DNA of 64,000 nt from Cedecea neteri. GTDB taxonomy: Bacteria; Pseudomonadota; Gammaproteobacteria; Enterobacterales; Enterobacteriaceae. The stretch is from the NCBI RefSeq assembly GCF_000758305.1, contig NZ_CP009458.1, positions 434,001 through 498,000 of the forward strand. The letters run 5' to 3'. The stretch's first letter is position 1; the number at the start of each line of letters is the position of its first letter. The translations under genes and the position numbers were made by a program. Under the pieces are notes generated by a model. That model searched no databases. It had not been told where the DNA came from and was given only the letters and a program-made list of their open reading frames with translations. Shown here in pieces: positions 8,456 to 16,733 of the stretch.

Positions 8456-9589
8456 TCAGACAATGTCAGATACGTTGACCCAGCGCCCCTGCTGGTGTGA
8501 CAGGGCGATCGCGTCGAGAATGCGAGACACCTTCCAGCCTTCTTCAAAATCCGGCCACAGCGGGGCATCGGCGGCAATGCCGTCGATCAGATCGCGTACT
8601 TCCACCGTTTTTTGATCGTTAAAGCCAATGCCGTGTCCCGCGCCCATGCAGAACGAGCCGTAATCCGGGTGAGCCGGGCCAACCAGCAGCGTGCGGAACC
8701 CCTGGCGGCCTTCGGGATCGCTTTGCAGATAAAGTTTCAGCTCCGCCATGCGTTCCTGGGTAAAACTCAGCGCCCCTTTCGTGCCGGTGATCGTCCAGGT
8801 CAGCCCCATTTTTCTGCCGCTGGCGACGCGTGATGTTTCAATCACGCCCTGAGCACCACCTTCAAAGCGCACCATCGCGTGGGCCTGATCTTCATTTTCC
8901 ACAGCGATCATCTCGCTGCTACCAGCCGAAGCCGGGCGCTGCGGCACCACGATTTTCAGGTCGCCGCAGACTTCGCGGATATCGCCCACCAGGTACTGAG
9001 CCATATTGACGATGTGCGCCGCCAGATCCCCCAGCGCACCAAGCCCGGCGGTTTCCTTGAAGCAGTGCCAGTGGATCGGCGAAAGCGGATCGGCCATGTA
9101 GTCTTCGTTGTGGGTGCCGTAGAAGTGGATCACTTCCCCGATCTCACCGCGCGCAATAATCTGCTTTGCCAGCTGCGCCGTTGGGTTCTTCATGTAGTTG
9201 AAGCCCACCAACGTTTTAACACCGGCCAGATCGGCAGCATCCACCATCAGGCGTGCGTCGCGGGCGTTCAGCGCCAGCGGCTTTTCCGAATAGACGTGCT
9301 TGCCGTGGCGAATCGCCTCCAGCGCCATCTCCTTATGCAGGTGGTTTGGGGAACAAATGTCCACCACGTCGATATTCGGGTCCGCCACCAGTTCGCGCCA
9401 GTCGCCGGTGGAGCGATTAAACCCAAACGCGGCGGCGCGCTTCGCCGCCAGCTCCGGCGTGACTTCCGCTACCATTTCACGCACCAGTTCGCCCTGCAGG
9501 TCAAAGACCGTCGGCGCCTGCGCGTAGGCGATGGCGTGGGCTTTGCCGATGTAGCCGGTACCGATTAAACCAATTCTGACTTTTTTCAT
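8456..9589 (-). CDS. Gfo/Idh/MocA-family dehydrogenase, second inositol dehydrogenase of the operon
   Basis: A 377-residue NAD(P)-dependent oxidoreductase. The N-terminal Rossmann motif is GLIGTGYIGKAHA, followed by the family signature SEKPLALN (about residues 96-103) and the C-terminal alpha/beta domain. It sits inside the iol operon between the transporter genes and iolC. This suggests oxidation of another inositol stereoisomer (scyllo- or D-chiro-inositol) or a glycosylated inositol, but the substrate cannot be read from sequence. It is only distantly related to iolG at 13489 and is not a recent duplicate. A GC-rich repeat element separates it from the permease gene upstream. Confidence 0.85.
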   Translation of the reverse strand: MKKVRIGLIGTGYIGKAHAIAYAQAPTVFDLQGELVREMVAEVTPELAAKRAAAFGFNRSTGDWRELVADPNIDVVDICSPNHLHKEMALEAIRHGKHVYSEKPLALNARDARLMVDAADLAGVKTLVGFNYMKNPTAQLAKQIIARGEIGEVIHFYGTHNEDYMADPLSPIHWHCFKETAGLGALGDLAAHIVNMAQYLVGDIREVCGDLKIVVPQRPASAGSSEMIAVENEDQAHAMVRFEGGAQGVIETSRVASGRKMGLTWTITGTKGALSFTQERMAELKLYLQSDPEGRQGFRTLLVGPAHPDYGSFCMGAGHGIGFNDQKTVEVRDLIDGIAADAPLWPDFEEGWKVSRILDAIALSHQQGRWVNVSDIV

Positions 9590-9884
9590 GTGTTGTTCCT
9601 GAAGTCGTGACCAGCCTTTGTACCCTCACCCCAGCCCTCTCCCTGAGAGGGAGAGGGGGGAAAAGCGGCTTTCTTTTTGAAACGGGGTCATTCCCACTTT
9701 TACCCTCACCCCGGCCCTCTCCCTCAAAGGGAGAGGGGGAAAAACGGCTTTCTTTTTGAAACGGGGTCATTCCCACTTTTACCCTCACCCCGGCCCTCCC
9801 CTCAAAGGGAGAGGGGGAGATAGATGCTGCTCTTAAAATGTCCCCTCTCCCCTCTGGGGAGAGGGTTAGGGTGAGGGGCAATCC
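9590..9884. other. Intergenic region filled by repeat element 1
   Basis: The 295-bp gap between the permease stop and the next operon gene is almost wholly the GC-rich repeat element at 9623-9878. About 33 bp remain before the downstream gene, including its SD (CAGGAAC). No separate promoter is evident, so the downstream iol genes are probably expressed by read-through. Confidence 0.6.
9623..9878 (-). repeat. Palindromic GC-rich repeat element, copy 1 (79-bp internal tandem)
   Basis: The element is bounded by CCCTCACCC (9623-9631) and GGGTGAGGG (9869-9877). Inside are GCCCTCTCCC...GGGAGAGGG palindromes. A near-identical stretch starting CGGCTTTCTTTTTGAAACGG recurs at 9666 and 9745, a 79-bp period. 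The element begins 6 bp after the permease stop, and two similar elements occur at 22528 and 36510. This is an intergenic repeat of REP/REPIN type, not a gene. It could form strong RNA hairpins between two segments of the iol mRNA. Confidence 0.85.
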
Positions 9885-10913
9885 CTACAGCGCGCCGCGG
9901 CGATTCTTGGCGTAGGTATCAAACGCCACCGCCAGCACGATAATCAGCCCGGTAATGATCTGCTGGTAGTAAGCCGACACGTTCATCAGCACCAGGCCAT
10001 TAATCAGGATCCCCATGATGATGGCGCCGATGATCGTGCCACTGATCCGCCCGTAGCCGCCCATCAGCGATGTCCCGCCGATCACCACCGAGGCGATCAC
10101 GCGCAACTCAAAGGAGATCCCCGCCACCGCTTCGGCGCTGCCCAATCTGGCGCTGAGCACAAAGCCCGCCAGCCCGGCAAGACAGCCAATCACCACGTAC
10201 ACGCTAACCAGCACGCGCTTCACGTTAACCCCGGCGAGACGAGCCGCTTCCGGGTTGCCGCCGATGGCATACACAAAGCGCCCCCAGCGAGTTTTGTGCA
10301 GTGCCAGATAACCCAGAATCGAGACAATGGCGAAGATCCAGATAGGAATAGAGATGCCGAGCATTTCGCCGCGTCCCCACCAGCGGTAGCCCGCGTCAAA
10401 CCCGGCGATGGGCGCACCGTCGTTGATCACCAGCGTCAGGCCGCGCCAGATGGTCATCCCGCCCAGCGTGACGATGAACGGCGGCAGACGCAGACGAGTG
10501 ACGCCCAGGCCGTGCAGGAAGCCTATCAGCGTGCCGAGCGCCAGGCAGATCCCCAGCCCCAGCAGCCAGCTAAAACCGCCCCAGGCGTTCGGATCGACGG
10601 TGGTAAAGTTATCGCCCTTGATCACGTAGGCTGCGGTCATCGCACACACGGCCAGGATCGACCCCACCGACAGATCGATACCCGCCGTAAGAATGACAAA
10701 GGTCATGCCCACCGCGATGATCCCGTAGATTGAAACCTCGGTCAGGATGTTGAAAATATTGCGTTCGGACAGGAAGTTGCTGTTCTGTGACTGGAAGAAG
10801 ATCAGCAACAAGAACATGAAGATCAGCACCCCGAAGCGCTCGAAGAAAGCGATCGGATCGAAGCGCGAGGCGCTTTTTGCCGGAGTCTGGGTTTTGGTAA
10901 TCATCTGCGTCAT
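9885..10913 (-). CDS. Inositol/sugar ABC transporter permease (RbsC family)
   Basis: A 342-residue integral membrane protein of the ribose/galactose permease family (BPD_transp_2), with about 8-10 hydrophobic segments. The family signature GIDLSVGSILAV is near residue 78, and the cytoplasmic EAA-like loop GNPEAARLAGVNV is near residue 220. It follows the ATPase by 11 bp and should form the homodimeric channel for the binding protein at 12524. Its place in the iol operon makes myo-inositol the likely substrate. Confidence 0.9.
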   Translation of the reverse strand: MTQMITKTQTPAKSASRFDPIAFFERFGVLIFMFLLLIFFQSQNSNFLSERNIFNILTEVSIYGIIAVGMTFVILTAGIDLSVGSILAVCAMTAAYVIKGDNFTTVDPNAWGGFSWLLGLGICLALGTLIGFLHGLGVTRLRLPPFIVTLGGMTIWRGLTLVINDGAPIAGFDAGYRWWGRGEMLGISIPIWIFAIVSILGYLALHKTRWGRFVYAIGGNPEAARLAGVNVKRVLVSVYVVIGCLAGLAGFVLSARLGSAEAVAGISFELRVIASVVIGGTSLMGGYGRISGTIIGAIIMGILINGLVLMNVSAYYQQIITGLIIVLAVAFDTYAKNRRGAL

Positions 10914-10924
10914 GGGCTCCCCCG

Positions 10925-12472
10925 TTATGCGGCGCTTAAGGCGCTATGGTTGATGGCCATCAGAGTCATCAGCCGTTCTTCATTGGCTTCATCGCCGTGT
11001 AGTTCGCCGGTCACTCGCCCTTCGCTGAGGGTAATGATCCGATCCGACACCGCGAGAATCTCCGGCAGGTCGGAAGAAATCACGATCACCGCCACGCCTC
11101 GCTTAGCCATATCAAACAGCACCTGATGCACTTCCGATTTAGTCCCTACGTCAATGCCGCGAGTCGGCTCGTCGACGATCAGCACCCTTGGATTCAGCGC
11201 CATACAGCGCGCCAGGATCACTTTTTGCTGGTTCCCGCCGGAGAGCTTGCGTACCTCCTGCTCGGCATTAACCATTTTGATTTGCAGCGCCTGCCGGTAG
11301 GACTCAATCAGCGCATCTTCTTTGCGCGGGCTGACGAAATAGCGCCAGGTGAGCAGCGACGAAAGGCTGGAGAGCGAAAGGTTGTCGCGGATCGACAGGC
11401 CCAGCACCGCCCCTTCTTTTTTACGATCTTCCGGCACCAGCGCGATCCCCTGGTCCAGGGCATGCATCGGGTTTTGCGGTCGGTAAGGTTTGCCGTCCAG
11501 CTCGAAGCTGCCGGTGGTGAATTTGTCTGCGCCAAACAGACAGCGAGCAACCTCGGTACGCCCGGCGCCTACCAGCCCGGCGATGCCCAACACTTCTCCG
11601 GCGTGGACGTGAAAACTGATGTCTTTCAACGCAATGCCGTGTGGATCAAGCGGCGGTTTTTCACGGCTCAGCCCCTTCACCGCCAGGCGGATGGGCTTGT
11701 CTGCATGGTGCGTAAGGCTGGCATCGCGGCGGTTAAACACCACGTCGCGGCCGACCATCAGGCGGATAATTTGCTCCACGTTGGTGCCCGCCACGTCGCC
11801 GGAGCCGGTATAGCGGCCATCCTGGAACACGGTGAAACGGTCACAAAGCTGGAAGACTTCATGCAGGCGATGGGTCACATAAATAATGCTGACGCCGCGG
11901 CCTTTCAGCTCGCGCACCACGCGGTGCAGGCTCTCAACTTCACTGTCGCTCAGGGCTGCGGAAGGCTCATCCATAATGATCAGCCGGGCATTCAGCGTCA
12001 GCGCTCTGGCAATCTCCACCATTTGCTGCTGGGCAACGCTGAGTCGAGCCACGGCAGTTGTTGGCGCAACGTTGAGCTGCAAATAATCCAGAATGACCTG
12101 CGCTTCCTGGTTCACCGCTTTGCTGTCGACAATCAGGTTGCGGCGGCGCGGCTCGCGGCCAAGAAACATGTTTTCCGCCACCGTCATATTGGGCAGCAGG
12201 TTAAATTCCTGATAAATCGTGATAATGCCTTTGTTCTGGCGCGCTACCGGCGAGTCATCCGCCGAAAGCGTTTCACCGTTAAACCAGATCTCACCGCGCG
12301 TTTGCGGCTGCGCCCCGGCCAGCGCCTTCAGCAGCGTGGATTTTCCCGCGCCGTTTTCCCCCAGCAGGGCATGAATTTCGCCCTGCCCAACGCTGAGCTG
12401 CGCGCTGCTTAACGCCCAGACGCCGGAAAAACTCTTCGCCAGGTCGGTCACTTTCAGTAAAGGTTGCGACAT
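10925..12472 (-). CDS. Inositol/sugar ABC transporter ATP-binding protein (RbsA family)
   Basis: A 515-residue tandem ABC ATPase. The first half has Walker A GENGAGKST (about residue 39), a signature-like LSVAQQQ and Walker B LIIMDEPSAAL. The second half has a degenerate Walker A (GLVGAGRTE), a signature LSGGNQQK and VLIVDEPTRGID. One consensus and one degenerate site is typical of the RbsA/MglA group. It energises uptake through the adjacent permease. AGAGGAG precedes the ATG. Confidence 0.93.
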   Translation of the reverse strand: MSQPLLKVTDLAKSFSGVWALSSAQLSVGQGEIHALLGENGAGKSTLLKALAGAQPQTRGEIWFNGETLSADDSPVARQNKGIITIYQEFNLLPNMTVAENMFLGREPRRRNLIVDSKAVNQEAQVILDYLQLNVAPTTAVARLSVAQQQMVEIARALTLNARLIIMDEPSAALSDSEVESLHRVVRELKGRGVSIIYVTHRLHEVFQLCDRFTVFQDGRYTGSGDVAGTNVEQIIRLMVGRDVVFNRRDASLTHHADKPIRLAVKGLSREKPPLDPHGIALKDISFHVHAGEVLGIAGLVGAGRTEVARCLFGADKFTTGSFELDGKPYRPQNPMHALDQGIALVPEDRKKEGAVLGLSIRDNLSLSSLSSLLTWRYFVSPRKEDALIESYRQALQIKMVNAEQEVRKLSGGNQQKVILARCMALNPRVLIVDEPTRGIDVGTKSEVHQVLFDMAKRGVAVIVISSDLPEILAVSDRIITLSEGRVTGELHGDEANEERLMTLMAINHSALSAA

Positions 12473-12523
12473 CAGACTGCTCCTCTGTTGCGCCCGCCCA
12501 CAGGCGGACGGGCACGTTCAGAT

Positions 12524-13453
12524 TTATTTGCCGGCTTCGCCGATACGCTCTGCTTGATCGAGGTTATCTTTGGTGATCATCGTGGGCGCGTAATCTGCCC
12601 CGGTGATCGCCTTCTTCTCACGAATGTTGGCCACCAACTGGCTCATCGCCGTTTTCACCGCAAAACCAGGGCGCTGATCGGCAGTTGCCGCCATCCAGCC
12701 GTCACGCACGCGAGCCAGCGCTTCCGGTACTGCGTCAAAGCCGGTCACCAGCACTTCACCCGGCTTCATGCCCTGGCCCTGCAGCGCTTCAATCGCACCC
12801 AGCGCCATATCGTCGTTAGCGGAGAGGATCACCTGAGGCTTTTTCGGCAGTGATGGCAGGACGCTTTCAACGATGCGCATACCTTCAGAACGCATCCAGT
12901 TCCCGGTTTGATCGGCGACGATCTTATATTTGTCGCCCCCGGCTTTCAGGCCGTCGCGGATCCCTTTGGTACGTTCGATATTGGAGGAGGAGCCAGGCTG
13001 CCCGGTCAGCAGCACAATGTCCGCGCCGTCAGGGAATTTGGCTTTCACAAAATCAGCTACGGCCTGGCCACCTTTGTAGTTGTTGGCACCAAAGTGCGGT
13101 ACCGGCTTGTCGCTGGCAACCGAGCGGTCGAGCGTTACCACCGGCAGTTTGGCATCCTGAATTTCCCCTACCGCACTCGACACGGCGTTAACGTCGTTTG
13201 GCGAAACGATAAACCCCTGAGCGCCACGCGTGATGGCGTTTTCCAGGTCTGCGACCTGCTTAGGCGAGCTGCCCTGGCTGTCGAGAACCTGTAGCTTGAC
13301 GCCCATCTCTTTGGCGGCCTGCACGGCGGTGCGCTGCATATGCACTTCAAACGGCATCGCAAGGTTTGGGGTGCTAAAAACAATCTGTTCGTTTTCGGCC
13401 AGCGCCGGAGCCGTGGTCAGGGCGATGAGTGCGGCGAGGATCAGCTTTTTCAT
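12524..13453 (-). CDS. Periplasmic inositol/sugar-binding protein
   Basis: A 309-residue protein of the ribose/galactose-binding type (Peripla_BP_4). A signal peptide MKKLILAALIALTTAPALA is visible, with cleavage after residue 19. The mature part has the two-lobe pattern, with conserved LTGQPGSS and ANDDMALGA motifs. As first of the three transporter genes behind iolG, it should deliver the ligand to the ATPase/permease pair. Myo-inositol is the most economical substrate, because no MFS inositol transporter gene lies in the cluster. Confidence 0.92.
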   Translation of the reverse strand: MKKLILAALIALTTAPALAENEQIVFSTPNLAMPFEVHMQRTAVQAAKEMGVKLQVLDSQGSSPKQVADLENAITRGAQGFIVSPNDVNAVSSAVGEIQDAKLPVVTLDRSVASDKPVPHFGANNYKGGQAVADFVKAKFPDGADIVLLTGQPGSSSNIERTKGIRDGLKAGGDKYKIVADQTGNWMRSEGMRIVESVLPSLPKKPQVILSANDDMALGAIEALQGQGMKPGEVLVTGFDAVPEALARVRDGWMAATADQRPGFAVKTAMSQLVANIREKKAITGADYAPTMITKDNLDQAERIGEAGK

Positions 13454-13488
13454 TGTTATCTCTCTTCTATGTGTAGGGGCTTCGGAGG

Positions 13489-14475
13489 TTACAAAGCAAC
13501 TTCGCGCTGGCTACGCAGTGACTCCAGCGCCTTGTCGGCCAGGTACAGGGCGCGTTCACCGTCATCGCCGCTGCACTCGGGTTTGGCCTCGCCGCGCAGG
13601 ACGGCAACAAAGTGCTGCCATTCGGCGGCATAGGCATCTTTGTAGCGCTGGAGGAAGAAGTGTTCTGGTAACGCGCTGGTGTTCCCGCCGTCGCCAAAGA
13701 ATTGAACCTGGTTTTCCAGGATATTGCCGGCAGTCAGCAGGCCCTTAGCGCCATGCAGCTCCAGGCGCTGGTCGTAGCCATAGGCCGAGCGGCGGCTGTT
13801 GACGATGGTCGCCAGCGCTCCGGAGGCATATTTCAGGACGATAAAAGCGGTATCGATGTCACCCGCTTCGCCAATCGCCGGATCCACCAGGTTGCTGCCC
13901 TGGGCATACACGGCCACTGGCTCTTCACCCATGATGAAGCGAGCCATATCAAAGTCGTGGATGGTCATGTCGCGGAACATGCCGCCGGAGACACGCACAT
14001 ATTCAGCCGGCGGCGGCGATGGATCGCGGGAGATAATCACCAGCGATTCCGGCGTGCCGATGCGCCCCTGCAGCGCTTCGTTTTTCAGTTTGCGGAACTG
14101 CGGATCAAAGCGGCGGTTAAAGCCGATAAACAGCGGCACATTATGTGCTTTCACCACTTTCAGGCAATCGCGCACACGGGCCAGATCCAAATGCACCGGC
14201 TTTTCGCAGAAGATTGCTTTGCCATGCTTGGCGGCAAGCTCAATCAGGTCAGCGTGAGTGTCGGTCGCCGAGGCGATCAGCACCGCATGAACCTCCGGGT
14301 CGCTCATCGCCTGGGCAACGCTCTGCTGGCGCGCCTGGTATTTTTCGGCAATGCGCGCGGCGTTTTCTGCATTAGGATCGACAACGGACCAGAGGGTGGA
14401 ATGGGGATGGGCGGCAATATTGGCGGCGTGGATTTGGCCGATACGGCCCGCGCCCAGTAAAGCAATGTTAAACAT
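13489..14475 (-). CDS. iolG: myo-Inositol 2-dehydrogenase
   Basis: A 328-residue Gfo/Idh/MocA oxidoreductase. It has the NAD-binding GAGRIG (residues 8-13), the catalytic-lysine motif FCEKPVHLD (about 93-101) and the MTIHDFDMARF histidine segment (about residue 170). It oxidises myo-inositol to scyllo-inosose, the first step of the pathway. GGGAG precedes the ATG. It is the promoter-proximal gene of the long operon, with candidate regulator sites in the 320-bp upstream gap. Confidence 0.95.
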   Translation of the reverse strand: MFNIALLGAGRIGQIHAANIAAHPHSTLWSVVDPNAENAARIAEKYQARQQSVAQAMSDPEVHAVLIASATDTHADLIELAAKHGKAIFCEKPVHLDLARVRDCLKVVKAHNVPLFIGFNRRFDPQFRKLKNEALQGRIGTPESLVIISRDPSPPPAEYVRVSGGMFRDMTIHDFDMARFIMGEEPVAVYAQGSNLVDPAIGEAGDIDTAFIVLKYASGALATIVNSRRSAYGYDQRLELHGAKGLLTAGNILENQVQFFGDGGNTSALPEHFFLQRYKDAYAAEWQHFVAVLRGEAKPECSGDDGERALYLADKALESLRSQREVAL

Positions 14476-14793
14476 GGCGGCTCCCGAAAGTGGTGTTGCA
14501 GTAGGGTCATGAGCCGGGTCTTCCGGCTTTCACATGCAGCTGAATAACGACGCCTTAAATAAAACATTTATTTCATTTTAATGCAGAGTGAAAGTTTCAT
14601 TTTTGCACAGAGGTTAACATTTTGATAATTTATCGGCTGTATTTTGTTAGCAAAATCACAACGCCGAATGAATTAAAACCTGCACAGAGAAGGGATTTGA
14701 GAGGGAGAGCGCACCCATGCTGCAGTGCAAGAGGAAAAGAAAGTAAAAATGAAATAAACATTCCGCCAGATAGCCCAGCGGAATGCTAAAAGG
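14476..14793. promoter_or_regulatory. iolG operon control region with candidate IolR sites
   Basis: This 318-bp gap between the iolD stop and the iolG start is AT-rich and must carry the operon promoter. Three motifs recur in the iolA-iolR gap. TGAAATAAATGTT is read on the minus strand at 14575-14563. GTTTCATTTTTGC at 14594-14606 is identical at 18427-18439. ATGAAATAAACATTCC at 14749-14764 matches 15 of 16 bases at 18282-18297. Sharing between two inositol promoters suggests sites for the RpiR-family regulator IolR; binding itself is inferred. Confidence 0.6.
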
Positions 14794-16722
14794 TCAGTAC
14801 TGACGAGCGTTTTTGATCTTAGCCGCGGTTTGTTCAGCGGCATCGGCTACCGCGTTCGAGCGCGAAACCTGAGCATCTCCGGTGCGCCACCAGGCCTCAT
14901 AGTCGTGAGTCATGGTTTTGGGCAACACTTTGATATCAAGCAGCGTTGGCCCCGGCTCCTGACGAGATGCCTCCAGCGCGGCAAGCAGCTCCGCCTCGCT
15001 ATTGACCCGCCAGGCTTTGCAGCCGTAGCTTTCGGCATTTTGGGCAAAATCGACCTTCACCAGTGGGCCATCCAGCCTGCCGCTGTGCGGGTTTCGGTGG
15101 CGATTTTCGGTACCAAAACTCCCCATTCCGTGGCCCATCTGCAGGTTATTGATGCAGCCGAACCCGGCGTTATCGAACAGCAGAATGGTGATTTTGATCC
15201 CTTCCTGCACGGCAGTTTGCAGCTCAGAATGCAGCATCAGGTAAGAACCGTCCCCCACCATCGCGTATACCGGCTGCTGCGGCTTCGCGAGCTTTGCCCC
15301 CACCGCCGCGGCTATCTCGTAGCCCATACACGAATAGCCGTATTCCAGGTGATAGCTGTCCGGCGTTTTTACCTGCCACAGGCGCTGTAAATCCCCCGGC
15401 AGCGAACCCGCCGCGCCCACCACGATAGCGTCATCTTCAATATGCTGATTCACCAGGCCCAGCACCCGGGTTTGCGTTAATGAGGTGCCTAGCTCTCGGC
15501 TGTATTCCTGCAACGTTTCATCCAGATGACCCGCCACTTCCGGCGCTTCTCCCGCCTGCCATTGCCGCGTCCACAGCCGTTGGCACTCCTCGTGCCAGGC
15601 GGCTTTCGCGTTCGTGGTCTCGTTTTGCCAGGCCGCCTGATAGCCTGTCTGATGCAGGCCAACCGTCAGATGCTCAAGCCCAATCCGGGCATCGGCCACC
15701 AGCGGTGTGGCGTCCAGCTTCAGGGCGTCGAATTCGGCCACGTTCAGCAGCAGGTAGTCAGCCTCGGGTGAAAACAGTGATTTCGAGCCGGTGGTAAAAT
15801 CTGTCAGCCGGGTCCCCACGCCGATGATTAAATCCGCCTGCGGGGCCAGCAGGTTAGCCGCCAGACCGCCCGTCACACCGAGGCCTCCCAGATTAAGTGA
15901 GTGCTCGCTTACAATCGCACCTTTCCCGGCCTGGGTTTCGGCAAACGGCAGCCCGAAACGCTCCACAAAATCCTGAAATGCCCGGTGCGCGCCGGAATAG
16001 CGAACCCCGCCGCCGCAAATAACCAGCGGACGACGCTTGCTGGCAATGAGCTTTAGCGCGGCCTGCAGCCGGTTTTCATCCGGCGGACGCCGCTCGATAT
16101 GGTGCACCCGCCGGGCAAAGAAGCCTGGCGGGTAATCCCAGGCTTCACCCTGCACATCCTGCGGCAGGCAAATCGTTACCGCACCGGTATCAGCGGGGTT
16201 AGTAAGTACTCGCATGGCGCTAATCATGGCGCTCATCAGCTGTTCAGGGCGGTTGATTCTGTCCCAGTAGCGCGACACCGGCCGGAAGCAGTCGTTGGTG
16301 CTAATGCTCAGGTCATGAAACTGCTCGATTTGCTGGAGCACCGGGTCCGGCTGCCGGCTGGCGTAAATGTCGCCGGGCAAGAGCAACAGCGGAATGCGGT
16401 TGGCAGTAGCCGTTGCGGCGGCAGTCACCATATTGGCAGCTCCCGGCCCCACGGAGGAGGTCACGGCATAAATCTTCTGCCGCTTGTGCTGCTTAGCGAA
16501 GCCTGTGGCGATATGCGCCATGCCCTGTTCATTACAGCCCTGATGTACCTTCAGGTGTCCAGGGTCTTCCTCCAGCGCCTGCCCAAGGCCGAGCACGTTG
16601 CCGTGCCCGAAAATGGTCATTACGCCTTCTATGAACGGCTGCTCCTGCCCGTCAATTTCTACGTACTGCTGGTTTAAAAACCTGACCAGCGCCTGCGCCA
16701 TGGTCATGCGTTGTGTGGTCAT
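14794..16722 (-). CDS. iolD: 3D-(3,5/4)-trihydroxycyclohexane-1,2-dione acylhydrolase
   Basis: A 642-residue thiamine-diphosphate enzyme that opens the diketone ring to 5-deoxy-glucuronate. The order is typical: an N-terminal pyrimidine-binding domain (glutamate in HQGCNEQGMAH, about residue 64), a middle domain (about 210-350), and a C-terminal pyrophosphate-binding domain with GDGSYLM ending in DNAGFGCI (about residues 487-525). It follows iolA by 11 bp, with GGGGAGG before the ATG, and forms a two-gene unit with it. Confidence 0.95.
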   Translation of the reverse strand: MTTQRMTMAQALVRFLNQQYVEIDGQEQPFIEGVMTIFGHGNVLGLGQALEEDPGHLKVHQGCNEQGMAHIATGFAKQHKRQKIYAVTSSVGPGAANMVTAAATATANRIPLLLLPGDIYASRQPDPVLQQIEQFHDLSISTNDCFRPVSRYWDRINRPEQLMSAMISAMRVLTNPADTGAVTICLPQDVQGEAWDYPPGFFARRVHHIERRPPDENRLQAALKLIASKRRPLVICGGGVRYSGAHRAFQDFVERFGLPFAETQAGKGAIVSEHSLNLGGLGVTGGLAANLLAPQADLIIGVGTRLTDFTTGSKSLFSPEADYLLLNVAEFDALKLDATPLVADARIGLEHLTVGLHQTGYQAAWQNETTNAKAAWHEECQRLWTRQWQAGEAPEVAGHLDETLQEYSRELGTSLTQTRVLGLVNQHIEDDAIVVGAAGSLPGDLQRLWQVKTPDSYHLEYGYSCMGYEIAAAVGAKLAKPQQPVYAMVGDGSYLMLHSELQTAVQEGIKITILLFDNAGFGCINNLQMGHGMGSFGTENRHRNPHSGRLDGPLVKVDFAQNAESYGCKAWRVNSEAELLAALEASRQEPGPTLLDIKVLPKTMTHDYEAWWRTGDAQVSRSNAVADAAEQTAAKIKNARQY

Positions 16723-16733
16723 CTTTCCTCCCC

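Noticed and set aside
9501..9881. Open frame running across repeat element 1
   Set aside because: It is produced by the absence of stops in GC-rich repeats. The encoded residues are low-complexity Pro/Ser/Gly/Arg and the frame enters the end of another gene out of frame.
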